From the NCBI GenBank assembly GCA_002702065.1, contig NZXX01000002.1:434001-498000 (forward strand): a stretch of 64,000 nt of DNA. The letters are read 5' to 3'. Positions within the stretch are counted from its first letter, which is position 1. Each line of letters begins with the position of its first letter. The notes under the pieces are model-generated. The model ran no database searches. It saw only the letters and a program-made list of their open reading frames with translations, and was not told where the DNA came from. The translations under genes were made by a program, and so were the position numbers. Source of the DNA: Anaerolineaceae bacterium. Its GTDB lineage: Bacteria; Chloroflexota; Anaerolineae; Aggregatilineales; Phototrophicaceae. Below, one piece after another: positions 47,577-55,802 of this stretch.

Positions 47577-50500
47577 GCGCCTCCAGGTGCACGGGTAGCA
47601 GGAGTGTGAACGCACTTCCCTTGCTTTCTTCACTCCTGACCCGGATCTGGCCATTGTGTCGCTCGACAACCTTTTTAACCAGTGCCAGGCCCAGACCAAA
47701 ACCCGGCTTGGAGAAGGCAATCCCGCCCCGGTAAAACCGGTCAAAGATATAGGGCAAATCCTCATCGTTGATGCCGCTACCGGTGTCTTCAAATTCGACG
47801 ATGGCGTGGTCGGCATCCTGGGCAGCCGCTCGCACGATCACCCGCCCCCCCTCAGGTGTATAGCGCACGGCGTTATCCAGCAAATGCGACAACGCGTCGT
47901 GCAGCTCATCAAGATCGCCCTGGATCGGTACGAGGGTCGGGTCAACTTCCAGCGTGAGTTCCAGCCCATTGTCAGCAGCGATGCTTTTGTAAGTGTTGCA
48001 GATGGCGCGAAGCACCTGCTCCAGACTGATGGTGTGCAACGTGAGTGGGGTATTCCCATCCAGCCTCGACATCGACATCAGTGATTCCACCAGTTTCAGG
48101 ATATTGTCGGATTGCGCCTGAATGCCCTGGAGATGAACCTGTCGTTCTTCGGCAGTTGCCACCCGCTGGGCCAGATAGACTTTGGCGTTGATGACGGAGA
48201 GGGGCGTCCGAAACTGATGGGATGCATCGCGGATAAAATTGGCAATGATGCGCATATGTTCGCGTTGCAGCGAGAGTTCCAGATTGTTGTGCTCCACCTG
48301 CTTGCGCTCGGTAATATCCTTAACAAGCCCGATCACCCGGACGACCTTCCCTGTGTCATCGTGGATGAGGGTATGCCGTGTCCACACCCAGCGTACCGCA
48401 CCGTCGGAACGGACAATGCGATATTCCGCATCTTCTCCCGGATTCTGATAACTGCTCTGCACGATTTGCAGATCGTCTTGATGGACAGACTTCGCGAAGG
48501 CCTGTGGATCAGCATAGAGCTCTGACCGTGGCCGCTGCCAGATCTTTTCATAGGCCGGGTTCACGTAAAGCATCTGCCGGCTGTTGGGGTCGCGGATAAA
48601 AAAGACTTCGTCGACATGGTCCGCAATCTGCCGGAAGCGGGCTTCACTCTCGCGGAGTTGTTCTTCAGCCTTAATGCGTTCGGTGATATCTCGGACAAGG
48701 CACAGAACGCCGCCATCGCCATAGGGGATCATGCGGCTTTCGTAAGAGCGCATTTCGCCATTGCTCGGCAGCGTATACTCCATAGCACGCATTTCGCGGT
48801 TTTCGGTGACAGCCTTGAAATGCGGGTCGGTCTGCTGGCTGATATGAGGGGGCAGTACCTCGCTGTAGTGCCGGTTCAGGAATTGTTCTGGCCCGGTCAG
48901 CAAACGCGATTCGATGGGGGCGTGAAAATCAACGAAGCGCCCATCTGTATTCAGGATGAAGAACATGTCGGGGATGGTATCCAGCAGGACGCGGTTGCGA
49001 GCCTCACTTTCGCGCAGGCTGGCCTCCATCAGCTTCTGGTCATGAATGTCTTCGACCACAGCCACGACATAATTTTCATTCGGCTCCTCACCCGGGAACG
49101 CCGATACGTTGATACGGACCCAGCGGTCGCTGCCGTCTTTCAGCACATAACGCTTCTCATGTCGATAATGTGCAATCTTGCCAGCCAGAAGCTGGTTAAA
49201 CGGTTTCAGATTATCGGCGCGGTCATCCGGGTGGGTAATATCGGAGAAGGTTCTCCGGCGCAGTTCGGCATCCGTAAAGCCCAGCATTTGCCGGAACATC
49301 GGATTATACGATACCGGATAGCCTTTGGTATTGACAATGCAGATGCCAGTACCGGCTGCCTCGAAAATAGCCCGATACCGTTTTTCACTGCGTTGCAAGG
49401 CGTCGTTGGCCCATTGGCGCACGGCCAGATGTCCCAGTGTCGCCCCATAAAGTTTCAGCAGTTCCAGCACGTAGCGCGGTGCGGGTTTCCTGCTGATCAG
49501 ATTGTCGGAAAAGATACAACCGATCAGGCGTGAACCATCCATCAGGGTCGCACATGCTCGCCAACCATGCCCGACCACCTGATTTTGATGATCGTGCAGG
49601 ATGGCATCATGCATAATGGCCGCGGTTGCCTCGCCCTTCAAAAGTGGTTCGGTCAGCGAGTCGGTACGATCAGAAATATGCCAGTGGACGCCGCGTTCGT
49701 CGCGCACGACACCGCGCTCGTCGATGCCGAACGAGCCGTGGAGCAAAGTCTGATCCGCATCGTCTGTAAACCATAGGCCGATCCGATCAAAATTCAGGTC
49801 CCGGCACCCCATTTCCACCGCCTGCCGGCACAGGGTATCGAATGAATCCGCTTTGGCCAGCTCCATGCTGACTTCATGCAGGGTACGCAGGCGGTGTTGA
49901 AAGTCGCGTTCGGCCTCTTCACTGATACGCAGCGCTTCTTCGGCGCGGATACGCGTCGCCAGGTGTCCCAGGGTGGCGCCATACAGCACCAGCAGTTCAA
50001 GTTTGCTGGCCGACGCCGGAACCTGGCTCATGAGATTATCTGCGCTGAGAAAGCCGATAACTTCGTCGCCGTTCCACAACGCGGTCAGCGCGCTCCAGCC
50101 GGTGCCCACGACGCGCCCGCGATGATCGACCAGATCCGTTTGATCGCGGTACGAAAGATTGTGGCTTGGCCCGAACATGCTGCCGGCAAATTCGTCGTCA
50201 ATTGGGTACATGACATCGCGTTCGTCGATGGTATTGCCATGCTCATCGGTGCCGAATGAACCGACCGTATGGGTACGGGCGTCATTCAGCAACCATAAGC
50301 CCATCCGATCCAACCCCAGCGTGGTGCGACCATCCTCCACGGCCTGGCGGCAGAAATCAGCGAAAGTCTGGGCTTTGGACAGGCGAATGCCAAGCTGATG
50401 GAGGGCGCGCAGCTGATCCTGAAACTGATGAACGGCGTTCTCCATCTGAACCCGGTGGGTGATGTCATGGACGAACGTCAGCGTAGCGTTTTGACCGTCC

Positions 50501-51273
50501 AGTTCGATCTGGTCAATTGAAACTTCCACGTCGATACATTCACCGTCCAACCGCAAATAACGCTCGCGCCGCCGCAAAACGTTTTCCTGATCGTGCCCCA
50601 GGTTGGTAATTCGTTCCTGGGCAAAATCATGATCTGCTGGCACCAGGATTTCAAATATGGACTTTCCGATCAGCTCATCCGCGTGCTGTCCGTGCAGCAG
50701 ACGCACCAGTGCCGGATTAACGTACAGAATAGTCGCCTCCCGGGTGATCAGAATGCCATCTGGCGACGCTTCGATGACCCGTCGGTAGCGTTCCTCGCTG
50801 CGATTGAGGGCTTCCTCGGCCTGTTTCAGATCGGTGATGTCGCGCCCGACCGCCTGAATTTCGACCAGTTCCTGACGGCTGTTGCGTACAGGCCGCCGCG
50901 TCCACTGAATGAGACGCACTTCGCCATCATACCGGCGCACCGCGTTTTCATTCACGATATGGTCAGGTTTGGTAATGTAGGCTTCAATGCTGCGTTGCAC
51001 GGCGGGGGCAATATCATCATCCAGGAACTCGAGCAGGCTGTGCCCTACCAAGTGATCTGCGGGTTGGTTAAAAAAGCGGCAGTAGGCTTCGTTGACGAAG
51101 GTCAGGGTGGTGTCTGGCAGGTAACGGCAGACCAGTTCCATTTGCAGGTCGACCACTGCCGGGGCCTGCGACTGATGCTGCTGTTCGAACAGATGCCGCA
51201 GTTCGGCGTAACTTTCGTCGTCACGGGCGCACTTGCGGATTATTTCAAGTTGTTCGGGGCGTAGCGTTGTCAT
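47569..51273 (-). CDS. Large soluble sensor histidine kinase (five PAS, two GAF)
   Basis: A 1234-residue kinase. Order: PAS (about 45-150), PAS (about 155-280), GAF (about 290-440), GAF (about 455-610), three PAS domains (about 625-745, 750-870, 875-1000), HisKA with SHQFRTPLSV around residue 1023, HATPase with LLDNAVRYTPEGG, DTGSGIN and GFGLGLALV. The two GAF domains are near-duplicates, both with RxGLWxxDD.xxTxxGSFGxDExG. No membrane helix and no response regulator nearby. It senses cytoplasmic cues through many ligand pockets; none can be identified. Start is the ATG at 51273. It overlaps the convergent 7TM kinase gene by 8 bases. Confidence 0.87.
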   Translation of the reverse strand: MTTLRPEQLEIIRKCARDDESYAELRHLFEQQHQSQAPAVVDLQMELVCRYLPDTTLTFVNEAYCRFFNQPADHLVGHSLLEFLDDDIAPAVQRSIEAYITKPDHIVNENAVRRYDGEVRLIQWTRRPVRNSRQELVEIQAVGRDITDLKQAEEALNRSEERYRRVIEASPDGILITREATILYVNPALVRLLHGQHADELIGKSIFEILVPADHDFAQERITNLGHDQENVLRRRERYLRLDGECIDVEVSIDQIELDGQNATLTFVHDITHRVQMENAVHQFQDQLRALHQLGIRLSKAQTFADFCRQAVEDGRTTLGLDRMGLWLLNDARTHTVGSFGTDEHGNTIDERDVMYPIDDEFAGSMFGPSHNLSYRDQTDLVDHRGRVVGTGWSALTALWNGDEVIGFLSADNLMSQVPASASKLELLVLYGATLGHLATRIRAEEALRISEEAERDFQHRLRTLHEVSMELAKADSFDTLCRQAVEMGCRDLNFDRIGLWFTDDADQTLLHGSFGIDERGVVRDERGVHWHISDRTDSLTEPLLKGEATAAIMHDAILHDHQNQVVGHGWRACATLMDGSRLIGCIFSDNLISRKPAPRYVLELLKLYGATLGHLAVRQWANDALQRSEKRYRAIFEAAGTGICIVNTKGYPVSYNPMFRQMLGFTDAELRRRTFSDITHPDDRADNLKPFNQLLAGKIAHYRHEKRYVLKDGSDRWVRINVSAFPGEEPNENYVVAVVEDIHDQKLMEASLRESEARNRVLLDTIPDMFFILNTDGRFVDFHAPIESRLLTGPEQFLNRHYSEVLPPHISQQTDPHFKAVTENREMRAMEYTLPSNGEMRSYESRMIPYGDGGVLCLVRDITERIKAEEQLRESEARFRQIADHVDEVFFIRDPNSRQMLYVNPAYEKIWQRPRSELYADPQAFAKSVHQDDLQIVQSSYQNPGEDAEYRIVRSDGAVRWVWTRHTLIHDDTGKVVRVIGLVKDITERKQVEHNNLELSLQREHMRIIANFIRDASHQFRTPLSVINAKVYLAQRVATAEERQVHLQGIQAQSDNILKLVESLMSMSRLDGNTPLTLHTISLEQVLRAICNTYKSIAADNGLELTLEVDPTLVPIQGDLDELHDALSHLLDNAVRYTPEGGRVIVRAAAQDADHAIVEFEDTGSGINDEDLPYIFDRFYRGGIAFSKPGFGLGLALVKKVVERHNGQIRVRSEESKGSAFTLLLPVHLEAPS

Positions 51274-51440
51274 GTTTTTGCGTACAGTATTCGGCAGGCT
51301 GAAATCTTATGGTTCCTCATGTTTATTATAAGGCACGTTTTTGCATCGACGCGTCAATGCAAGCAGGTAAGTATTCGGACGTTATTAACGTCTATATGAT
51401 GGAGTGGAAAAGTATCAGCGTGAATCTAACGCAGATCCAT

Positions 51441-51446
51441 TATAAT
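51441..51446 (+). promoter_or_regulatory. -10 box candidate for the thioredoxin gene
   Basis: Perfect TATAAT at 51441-51446, 36 bases before the ATG at 51482. No good -35 is visible, so confidence is low. Confidence 0.35.
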
Positions 51447-51481
51447 AACCCGAAACGTGAACGTGATAATGAAGAGGACCT

Positions 51482-52225
51482 ATGCAAGAGCCATTGATTT
51501 TGACGGACGAGACTCTTGATACCGTACTGATGGGCGACCAGCCAGCCATGATTCTGGTTTCCAGCGGCGACGGGTTGCGCGGCGATTTTATCACCGCCTT
51601 CAAGAAAGCAGCGGCGGACGAGCCATCCCTGATCTTTGCCCGCATTGACCCATCCACCAACCCGAAAGCCGCCGAGCGCTTTGATGCTGGCAGCAAGCCG
51701 CTGTTGATCGGCTGGTATTGTGGCGAGACTGTTGTGCGCCGCAGCCGCCCCTGGGGCAGCGACATGCCGCTTGCACTGGAACAGGTGCACGAGCGTATCA
51801 AGGAAATCAATCCCCAGGCGGCCCCTGCCGAGCCGGAGGAAGAACCGAAGCAGAAGGTCGTGGACAGCAAGCCGGTTGCGGTCACAGACAATACCTTCCA
51901 GAAAGAAGTGATCGATTATCCGCTGCCGGTGCTGGTCGATTTCTGGGCCGAGTGGTGCGGGCCGTGTCGACAGGTTGCGCCGGTCCTGGATAAGCTGGCG
52001 AAGGAATTTGCCGGGAAGATTCGTATCGCCAAGGTGAATGTCGACGAAAACCCTGGCCTGTCCAGCACCTTCCAGATTCAGAGCATTCCGACGATGATGA
52101 TGGTGAAAAGCCGGACCATCGTGTTTAGCCAGCCGGGTGCGCTGCCGGAACATGCGCTGCGTGACCTGATCCAGCAGTTGATCAAGCTGGAAGTGCCGCC
52201 GCAGGAAGCGCCACCCAAGCAATAA
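51482..52225 (+). CDS. Two-domain thioredoxin
   Basis: A 247-residue protein. Residues 1-110 are a thioredoxin-like fold without a CxxC pair, joined by a Glu/Pro/Lys-rich linker (about 112-132) to an active thioredoxin domain (133-240) with WCGPC at 158-162 and the cis-Pro motif SIPTMMM. The active domain should reduce disulfides in the cytosol; the first domain may bind partners. No signal peptide. ATG at 51482 with GAGGA at 51472-51476. A terminator follows closely. Confidence 0.88.
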   Translation: MQEPLILTDETLDTVLMGDQPAMILVSSGDGLRGDFITAFKKAAADEPSLIFARIDPSTNPKAAERFDAGSKPLLIGWYCGETVVRRSRPWGSDMPLALEQVHERIKEINPQAAPAEPEEEPKQKVVDSKPVAVTDNTFQKEVIDYPLPVLVDFWAEWCGPCRQVAPVLDKLAKEFAGKIRIAKVNVDENPGLSSTFQIQSIPTMMMVKSRTIVFSQPGALPEHALRDLIQQLIKLEVPPQEAPPKQ

Positions 52226-52240
52226 ATCATCGCAGCATGC

Positions 52241-52265
52241 AGGCCTCGCACAACGCGGGGCCTTT
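52241..52265 (+). terminator. Rho-independent terminator after the thioredoxin gene
   Basis: AGGCCTCGC (52241-52249) pairs with GCGGGGCCT (52255-52263) with one wobble pair and a 5-base loop; TTTT follows. Confidence 0.82.
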
Positions 52266-52344
52266 TTGATTCTGGGCTGTGCTGGTACTACCCATATTTG
52301 TTGGCTGTACTGTAAGATGGGGCGGCACAACGACGGGGGGCTCT

Positions 52345-53028
52345 ATGCGCTTAATTTTGTTTGACATCGACGGCACGCTGCTGATGGGACGCGGAATCGG
52401 GCGGATGGCGACTCAACGCGCCATGCTCGAAATTTTCGGCAGCTGCGGCACGCTGGAAACGCACCAGTTCGGCGGCAAGACTGATTGGTTTACGCTGGTG
52501 GAAGTGCTGGCGCATGAGGGCTTTACGTCTGAAATGATTGGCGCCCAGATGGCCCTGTACGAACAGGCGCTGGCCGCGCATATGGCGGCGCTGATTCTGG
52601 AGTACGAGGTTCAGACCCTGCCCGGTGCGCTCGAAGCGGTCACGCATTTACACAGCCAGCAGGATACGGTGCTGGGCATCGTCACCGGTAATGTGTCGAC
52701 CACCGCCCCGATCAAATTGCAGGCGGGTGGCTTCGACCCGGCATGGTTTCCGGTTGGGGCCTACGGCAGCGAGGCGCTCCATCGCAATGACCTACCGGCG
52801 CTGGCCTTGCAGCGGGCGATCAACCACTGCCGGCAAACCATCACCCCGCAAGACGTGACGATCATCGGCGATACGGAAGCGGATATTGAGTGTGCACGCG
52901 CGCTGGGGGCACAGGCAATCGCGGTTGCCACCGGTTTCAGCACGCGGGAACATCTGCTGGCAGCGGAGCCGGATTATCTGCTGGATGACCTGACAACGGT
53001 GCTGGATATTCTCGATGTCGCGGTCTGA
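52345..53028 (+). CDS. HAD superfamily hydrolase
   Basis: A 227-residue protein with the haloacid-dehalogenase phosphatase fold. Motif 1 is LFDIDGTLL with nucleophile Asp, motif 2 is VTGN, motif 4 is IGDTEADIECARALGA. A helical cap follows motif 1 (about 15-85), as in phosphoglycolate-phosphatase-like enzymes. Substrate unknown. The ATG at 52345 lies behind GGGGGG (52335-52340); an open frame further up to 52279 has no such site. It ends back to back with the LutC-like gene. Confidence 0.83.
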   Translation: MRLILFDIDGTLLMGRGIGRMATQRAMLEIFGSCGTLETHQFGGKTDWFTLVEVLAHEGFTSEMIGAQMALYEQALAAHMAALILEYEVQTLPGALEAVTHLHSQQDTVLGIVTGNVSTTAPIKLQAGGFDPAWFPVGAYGSEALHRNDLPALALQRAINHCRQTITPQDVTIIGDTEADIECARALGAQAIAVATGFSTREHLLAAEPDYLLDDLTTVLDILDVAV

Positions 53029-53727
53029 TTAAAGCGTTCGCTTGATCACGACCTGCAACTGCTCTGGCCCGTGCATCCCCAATACCAGATTCTTTTCAAT
53101 GTCGGCGGTGCGGCTGGGGCCGGTGATGAAGCACAGGTTCGCGCTGCCCAATACATCGGCCAGCCCACGGGCACGCTGCTGGGCTACCCAGCTTTCGAGA
53201 CGCGGCACAATCTGATCCTGCGTGATGATGGCGATATGGACGCGGGGTAACACGGTCGGTATGCGCCCGCGGCCCGGTCCCGTGCTGACCACCAGTGATC
53301 CGGTTGTGGCGGTGGCGGCATCGGCCCCCGTCAGCCCGGCAGGTGCGGAGGCCAGCGTATGCAATAATTCGGTGCGTGCCTCGACATGGATGTCGGGATA
53401 GTGCACCTGAATACCGGCTTCCTCGACGGCGGATTGCAGCCCATCCACCGGGATGTAAGCAAAGTCCCACGCCAGGATCATCTCTGCGTCCTGCGCCTTG
53501 AGTAATTCCAGCACCTGCGCGCGGGCCGCCGCATCATCATCGACGACGAAAACCTCACCGTTCAGCCGTTCCAGTTCAGCCGTGAAGCGTTCCAGCAAAG
53601 CGCCGGGCGACTCATCTTCCAGCCGCGTGACGGGCATGTAAGACTTGGGACGCGGCGGCGCATCCGGAAATGGCTGACGGGCGGCGCGTAATTTATTCAG
53701 AATTTTGTCGCGTGAAGTGGTCATCAT
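53029..53727 (-). CDS. lutC: LutC/YkgG (LUD) domain protein
   Basis: A 232-residue LUD-domain protein. Family marks are GADAATATTGSLVVSTGPGRGRI, PRVHIAIITQDQIV and ITGPSRTADIEKNLVLGMHGPEQL. LutC works with LutA and LutB in lactate oxidation; neither is in the window, so this copy may act alone or with partners elsewhere. Start is one of two adjacent ATGs (53727, 53724), with CGGAGA upstream on the minus strand. It is convergent and nearly touching the HAD gene. Confidence 0.8.
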   Translation of the reverse strand: MMTTSRDKILNKLRAARQPFPDAPPRPKSYMPVTRLEDESPGALLERFTAELERLNGEVFVVDDDAAARAQVLELLKAQDAEMILAWDFAYIPVDGLQSAVEEAGIQVHYPDIHVEARTELLHTLASAPAGLTGADAATATTGSLVVSTGPGRGRIPTVLPRVHIAIITQDQIVPRLESWVAQQRARGLADVLGSANLCFITGPSRTADIEKNLVLGMHGPEQLQVVIKRTL

Positions 53728-53789
53728 GTCTCCGGCGAGTCAACGAAAGAGAGGTTAATTTTACCGCGTCCGGCTCGCTGCCGCATCTC

Positions 53790-54704
53790 TCAGGGATAGG
53801 GTAGCAGCGTATACAGCACCATCACCAGCACGAACCCCACGATAAACGAGTAGGAGATCAGGTTGGCCGCCAGTTCCGTGTCCAGCCCTTCATTGGCCGC
53901 ATAGATCAGCGATGTCATGCCTGTGGGCATGCCCGCACCCATCAGCACCACCAGCCGGTTGAGGCCGCCGAGGTTCAGCACACTGACCACAATGACACCC
54001 AGCAGCAGCCCCAACCCCATACGCATGAACAGGCCCAGCGCCACCAGCCGGGTTTTGTAGGGGCGCGGTTCAATATAAATGCCGAGTCCCAGCATGACCA
54101 GCAGCATGTTGGCACTGGCGGCCACGTCGAGCAGGTCCGTGATGGCCGGGGGCAGAGCCACGTTGCCATAATTGAGCAGCAGAGCCACCGGCAGCACCAG
54201 CAGCGGCGGGGATAGCAGCAGCCCGCGCCAGTTAAAGGCGATCTGGCCCTTACCGCGTGACCCGTAATAGCGGGCGACGGCGAAGGTGACGAGGAACGCC
54301 ATCAGCGCGTTGCCGGTATCAAAGATGACCAGCCGTGTGAGTGCATCAAATCCATACAGTTGCAGGAAGATCGGAAACAAAAAGAAGGCCAGGTTCATCA
54401 CCCCGGCGTTGCACAGGAACACGCCCATCTCGGCGTCGGGCAAGCGGATGCGCCGGGCCAGCAGATAGGCAATGAGCATTTGCCCCAGCGGAGTGCACAG
54501 CCCCAGCACCGGCAGCAGCAGTATATCAGCCGACAGCGTCGCGTGATACAAGGCGGTAAAGGCGACCGCCGGAAACGTGACATTGACGACTAACCGGGCG
54601 ATTACGCGACCGTCTTCACGCGTCAGGATGCCGAGCCGCTTATAGCTGAAGCCAAGGACGAGCGCGAGAATAAACGGCAGAAACTCAGAGAGAAGTGCGG
54701 GCAT
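53790..54704 (-). CDS. AEC family transporter (auxin efflux carrier type)
   Basis: A 304-residue protein with ten hydrophobic helices in two sets of five. Conserved AEC features: GVFLCNAGVMNLAF in the middle and LVVLMGAGMPTGMTSLIYAANEG near the C-terminus. AEC proteins export or import small organic anions such as malate or malonate. ATG at 54704 has no strong ribosome binding site nearby. It lies 62 bases from the LutC-like gene on the same strand, so a joint role with organic acids is possible but not shown. Confidence 0.83.
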   Translation of the reverse strand: MPALLSEFLPFILALVLGFSYKRLGILTREDGRVIARLVVNVTFPAVAFTALYHATLSADILLLPVLGLCTPLGQMLIAYLLARRIRLPDAEMGVFLCNAGVMNLAFFLFPIFLQLYGFDALTRLVIFDTGNALMAFLVTFAVARYYGSRGKGQIAFNWRGLLLSPPLLVLPVALLLNYGNVALPPAITDLLDVAASANMLLVMLGLGIYIEPRPYKTRLVALGLFMRMGLGLLLGVIVVSVLNLGGLNRLVVLMGAGMPTGMTSLIYAANEGLDTELAANLISYSFIVGFVLVMVLYTLLPYP

Positions 54705-54891
54705 GGATGTCAGGTCTGTGAAGTTAAGATCAGAAGTATAACCGTAAACAGCCGCGCTGATAAGCAGGTGCGGCTGTCAGGTTGTTCGCACAGACGACGC
54801 TGAACAGATGATTCAGTTCCTTTTGATAGGTTTTTGCGTGGATTTGCAAGGGAATTGTTATTGTATCATGTCATAATATTCCGAAATACAT

Positions 54892-55011
54892 GCCTGAACG
54901 AAAGGCCATTTGTATTCTGGAATACCATTTTTCAGGCTTTACCGGGTCGTAACAGCCCGGCGAGTACCGACGGTTTCGGACCCCTCACGCGACCATCATC
55001 GGTACTCTTTT
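54892..55011. other. Structured intergenic stretch, candidate ncRNA or leader
   Basis: Three consecutive inverted repeats lie in a 431-base gap (54705-55135): GCCTGAA (54892-54898)/TTCAGGC (54931-54937) enclosing a GTATT-CTGG-AATAC hairpin (54912-54925); CCGGG (54942-54946)/CCCGG (54956-54960); GAGTACCGA (54962-54970)/TCGGTACTC (54999-55007) followed by TTTTC. The last could end a transcript. I matched it to no known RNA class. The rest of the gap upstream is A-T-rich with no credible gene. Confidence 0.4.
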
Positions 55012-55019
55012 CTTTCCTA

Positions 55020-55048
55020 TTGACAGCCAACCAAATCAGCCACATGAT
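55020..55048 (+). promoter_or_regulatory. Promoter candidate for the ExoD-like gene
   Basis: TTGACA (55020-55025), 17 bases, CATGAT (55043-55048). The start codon is at 55136. Confidence 0.45.
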
Positions 55049-55135
55049 TATCTGGTTCCTCAATAGATGCTTCTGCTTCTTGAAAAAACCTATTGTCCCT
55101 GCATCATCGGCTGTCTGTGTTCGAGGGTCACCGCC

Positions 55136-55795
55136 ATGACATTTGTCGAGTTTCGGGATACGCAAAAGAGCCTTGCCGCTACACTATCGGATGTCGTCAA
55201 TGCCTTGCCACCGGGCAGCATCACCCTGCGCGATCTGCTGGCGCTCATCGGTGAACAAGGGATGCTGTTCTTCTGCATCATCATGACCATCCCCTTTTTG
55301 ACGCCGCTGCCGTTGCCGGGCATCAGCACGGTTTTTGGCATCCTCATCATGCTGATCAGCATTGGGGTGGTTTTCAACCGCGTGCCCTGGCTGCCGCGCC
55401 CCTTAATGAACCGCCAGATCGCCTGCGCCCAGCTCGCCCCGGTGCTTCAGCGCGGCGCACAACTCTTCAACCGGGTTGAACGTTTTATCCGTCCGCGCAT
55501 TCCCGCCCTGACGCACCAGTCCACCGTCAATCGACTGAATGGATTGCTCCTGCTGCTGGCGGGGTTCCTTCTGATTCTGCCGCTGCCTGTCATTCCGTTT
55601 TCGAACATGCTGCCGGGCTGGGCCATATTGCTGCTGGCCGCCGGCATGCTCCAGCGCGACGGTATTTTCGTCATCGTGGGTTATGTGCTCACCCTGTTCA
55701 GTACGTTCTACCTGGCGGGATGGGCAGTCGCCGCGGTCATTGCCGGGCAGGGGCTGGGGACGATTTTCAGCGGCGTGATACTGCCCGTCGGGTAG
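55136..55795 (+). CDS. ExoD-like membrane protein
   Basis: A 219-residue protein with four or five helices. Marks of the ExoD family are LRDLLALIGEQGMLFFCIIMTIPFLTPLPLPGISTVFG near the N-terminus and the repeated LILPLPVIPFSNMLPGWAILLLAAGMLQRDG motif in the second half. ExoD affects exopolysaccharide in rhizobia by an unknown mechanism. ATG at 55136 is preceded by GAGGG (55122-55126); the open frame further upstream lacks a ribosome binding site. It faces the convergent dehydrogenase gene. Confidence 0.8.
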   Translation: MTFVEFRDTQKSLAATLSDVVNALPPGSITLRDLLALIGEQGMLFFCIIMTIPFLTPLPLPGISTVFGILIMLISIGVVFNRVPWLPRPLMNRQIACAQLAPVLQRGAQLFNRVERFIRPRIPALTHQSTVNRLNGLLLLLAGFLLILPLPVIPFSNMLPGWAILLLAAGMLQRDGIFVIVGYVLTLFSTFYLAGWAVAAVIAGQGLGTIFSGVILPVG

Positions 55796-55802
55796 GGTCG
55801 CC

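Noticed and set aside
54834..55139. 101-residue open frame in the intergenic gap
   Set aside because: Starts without ribosome binding site, crosses three inverted repeats, has no domain and unlikely composition.
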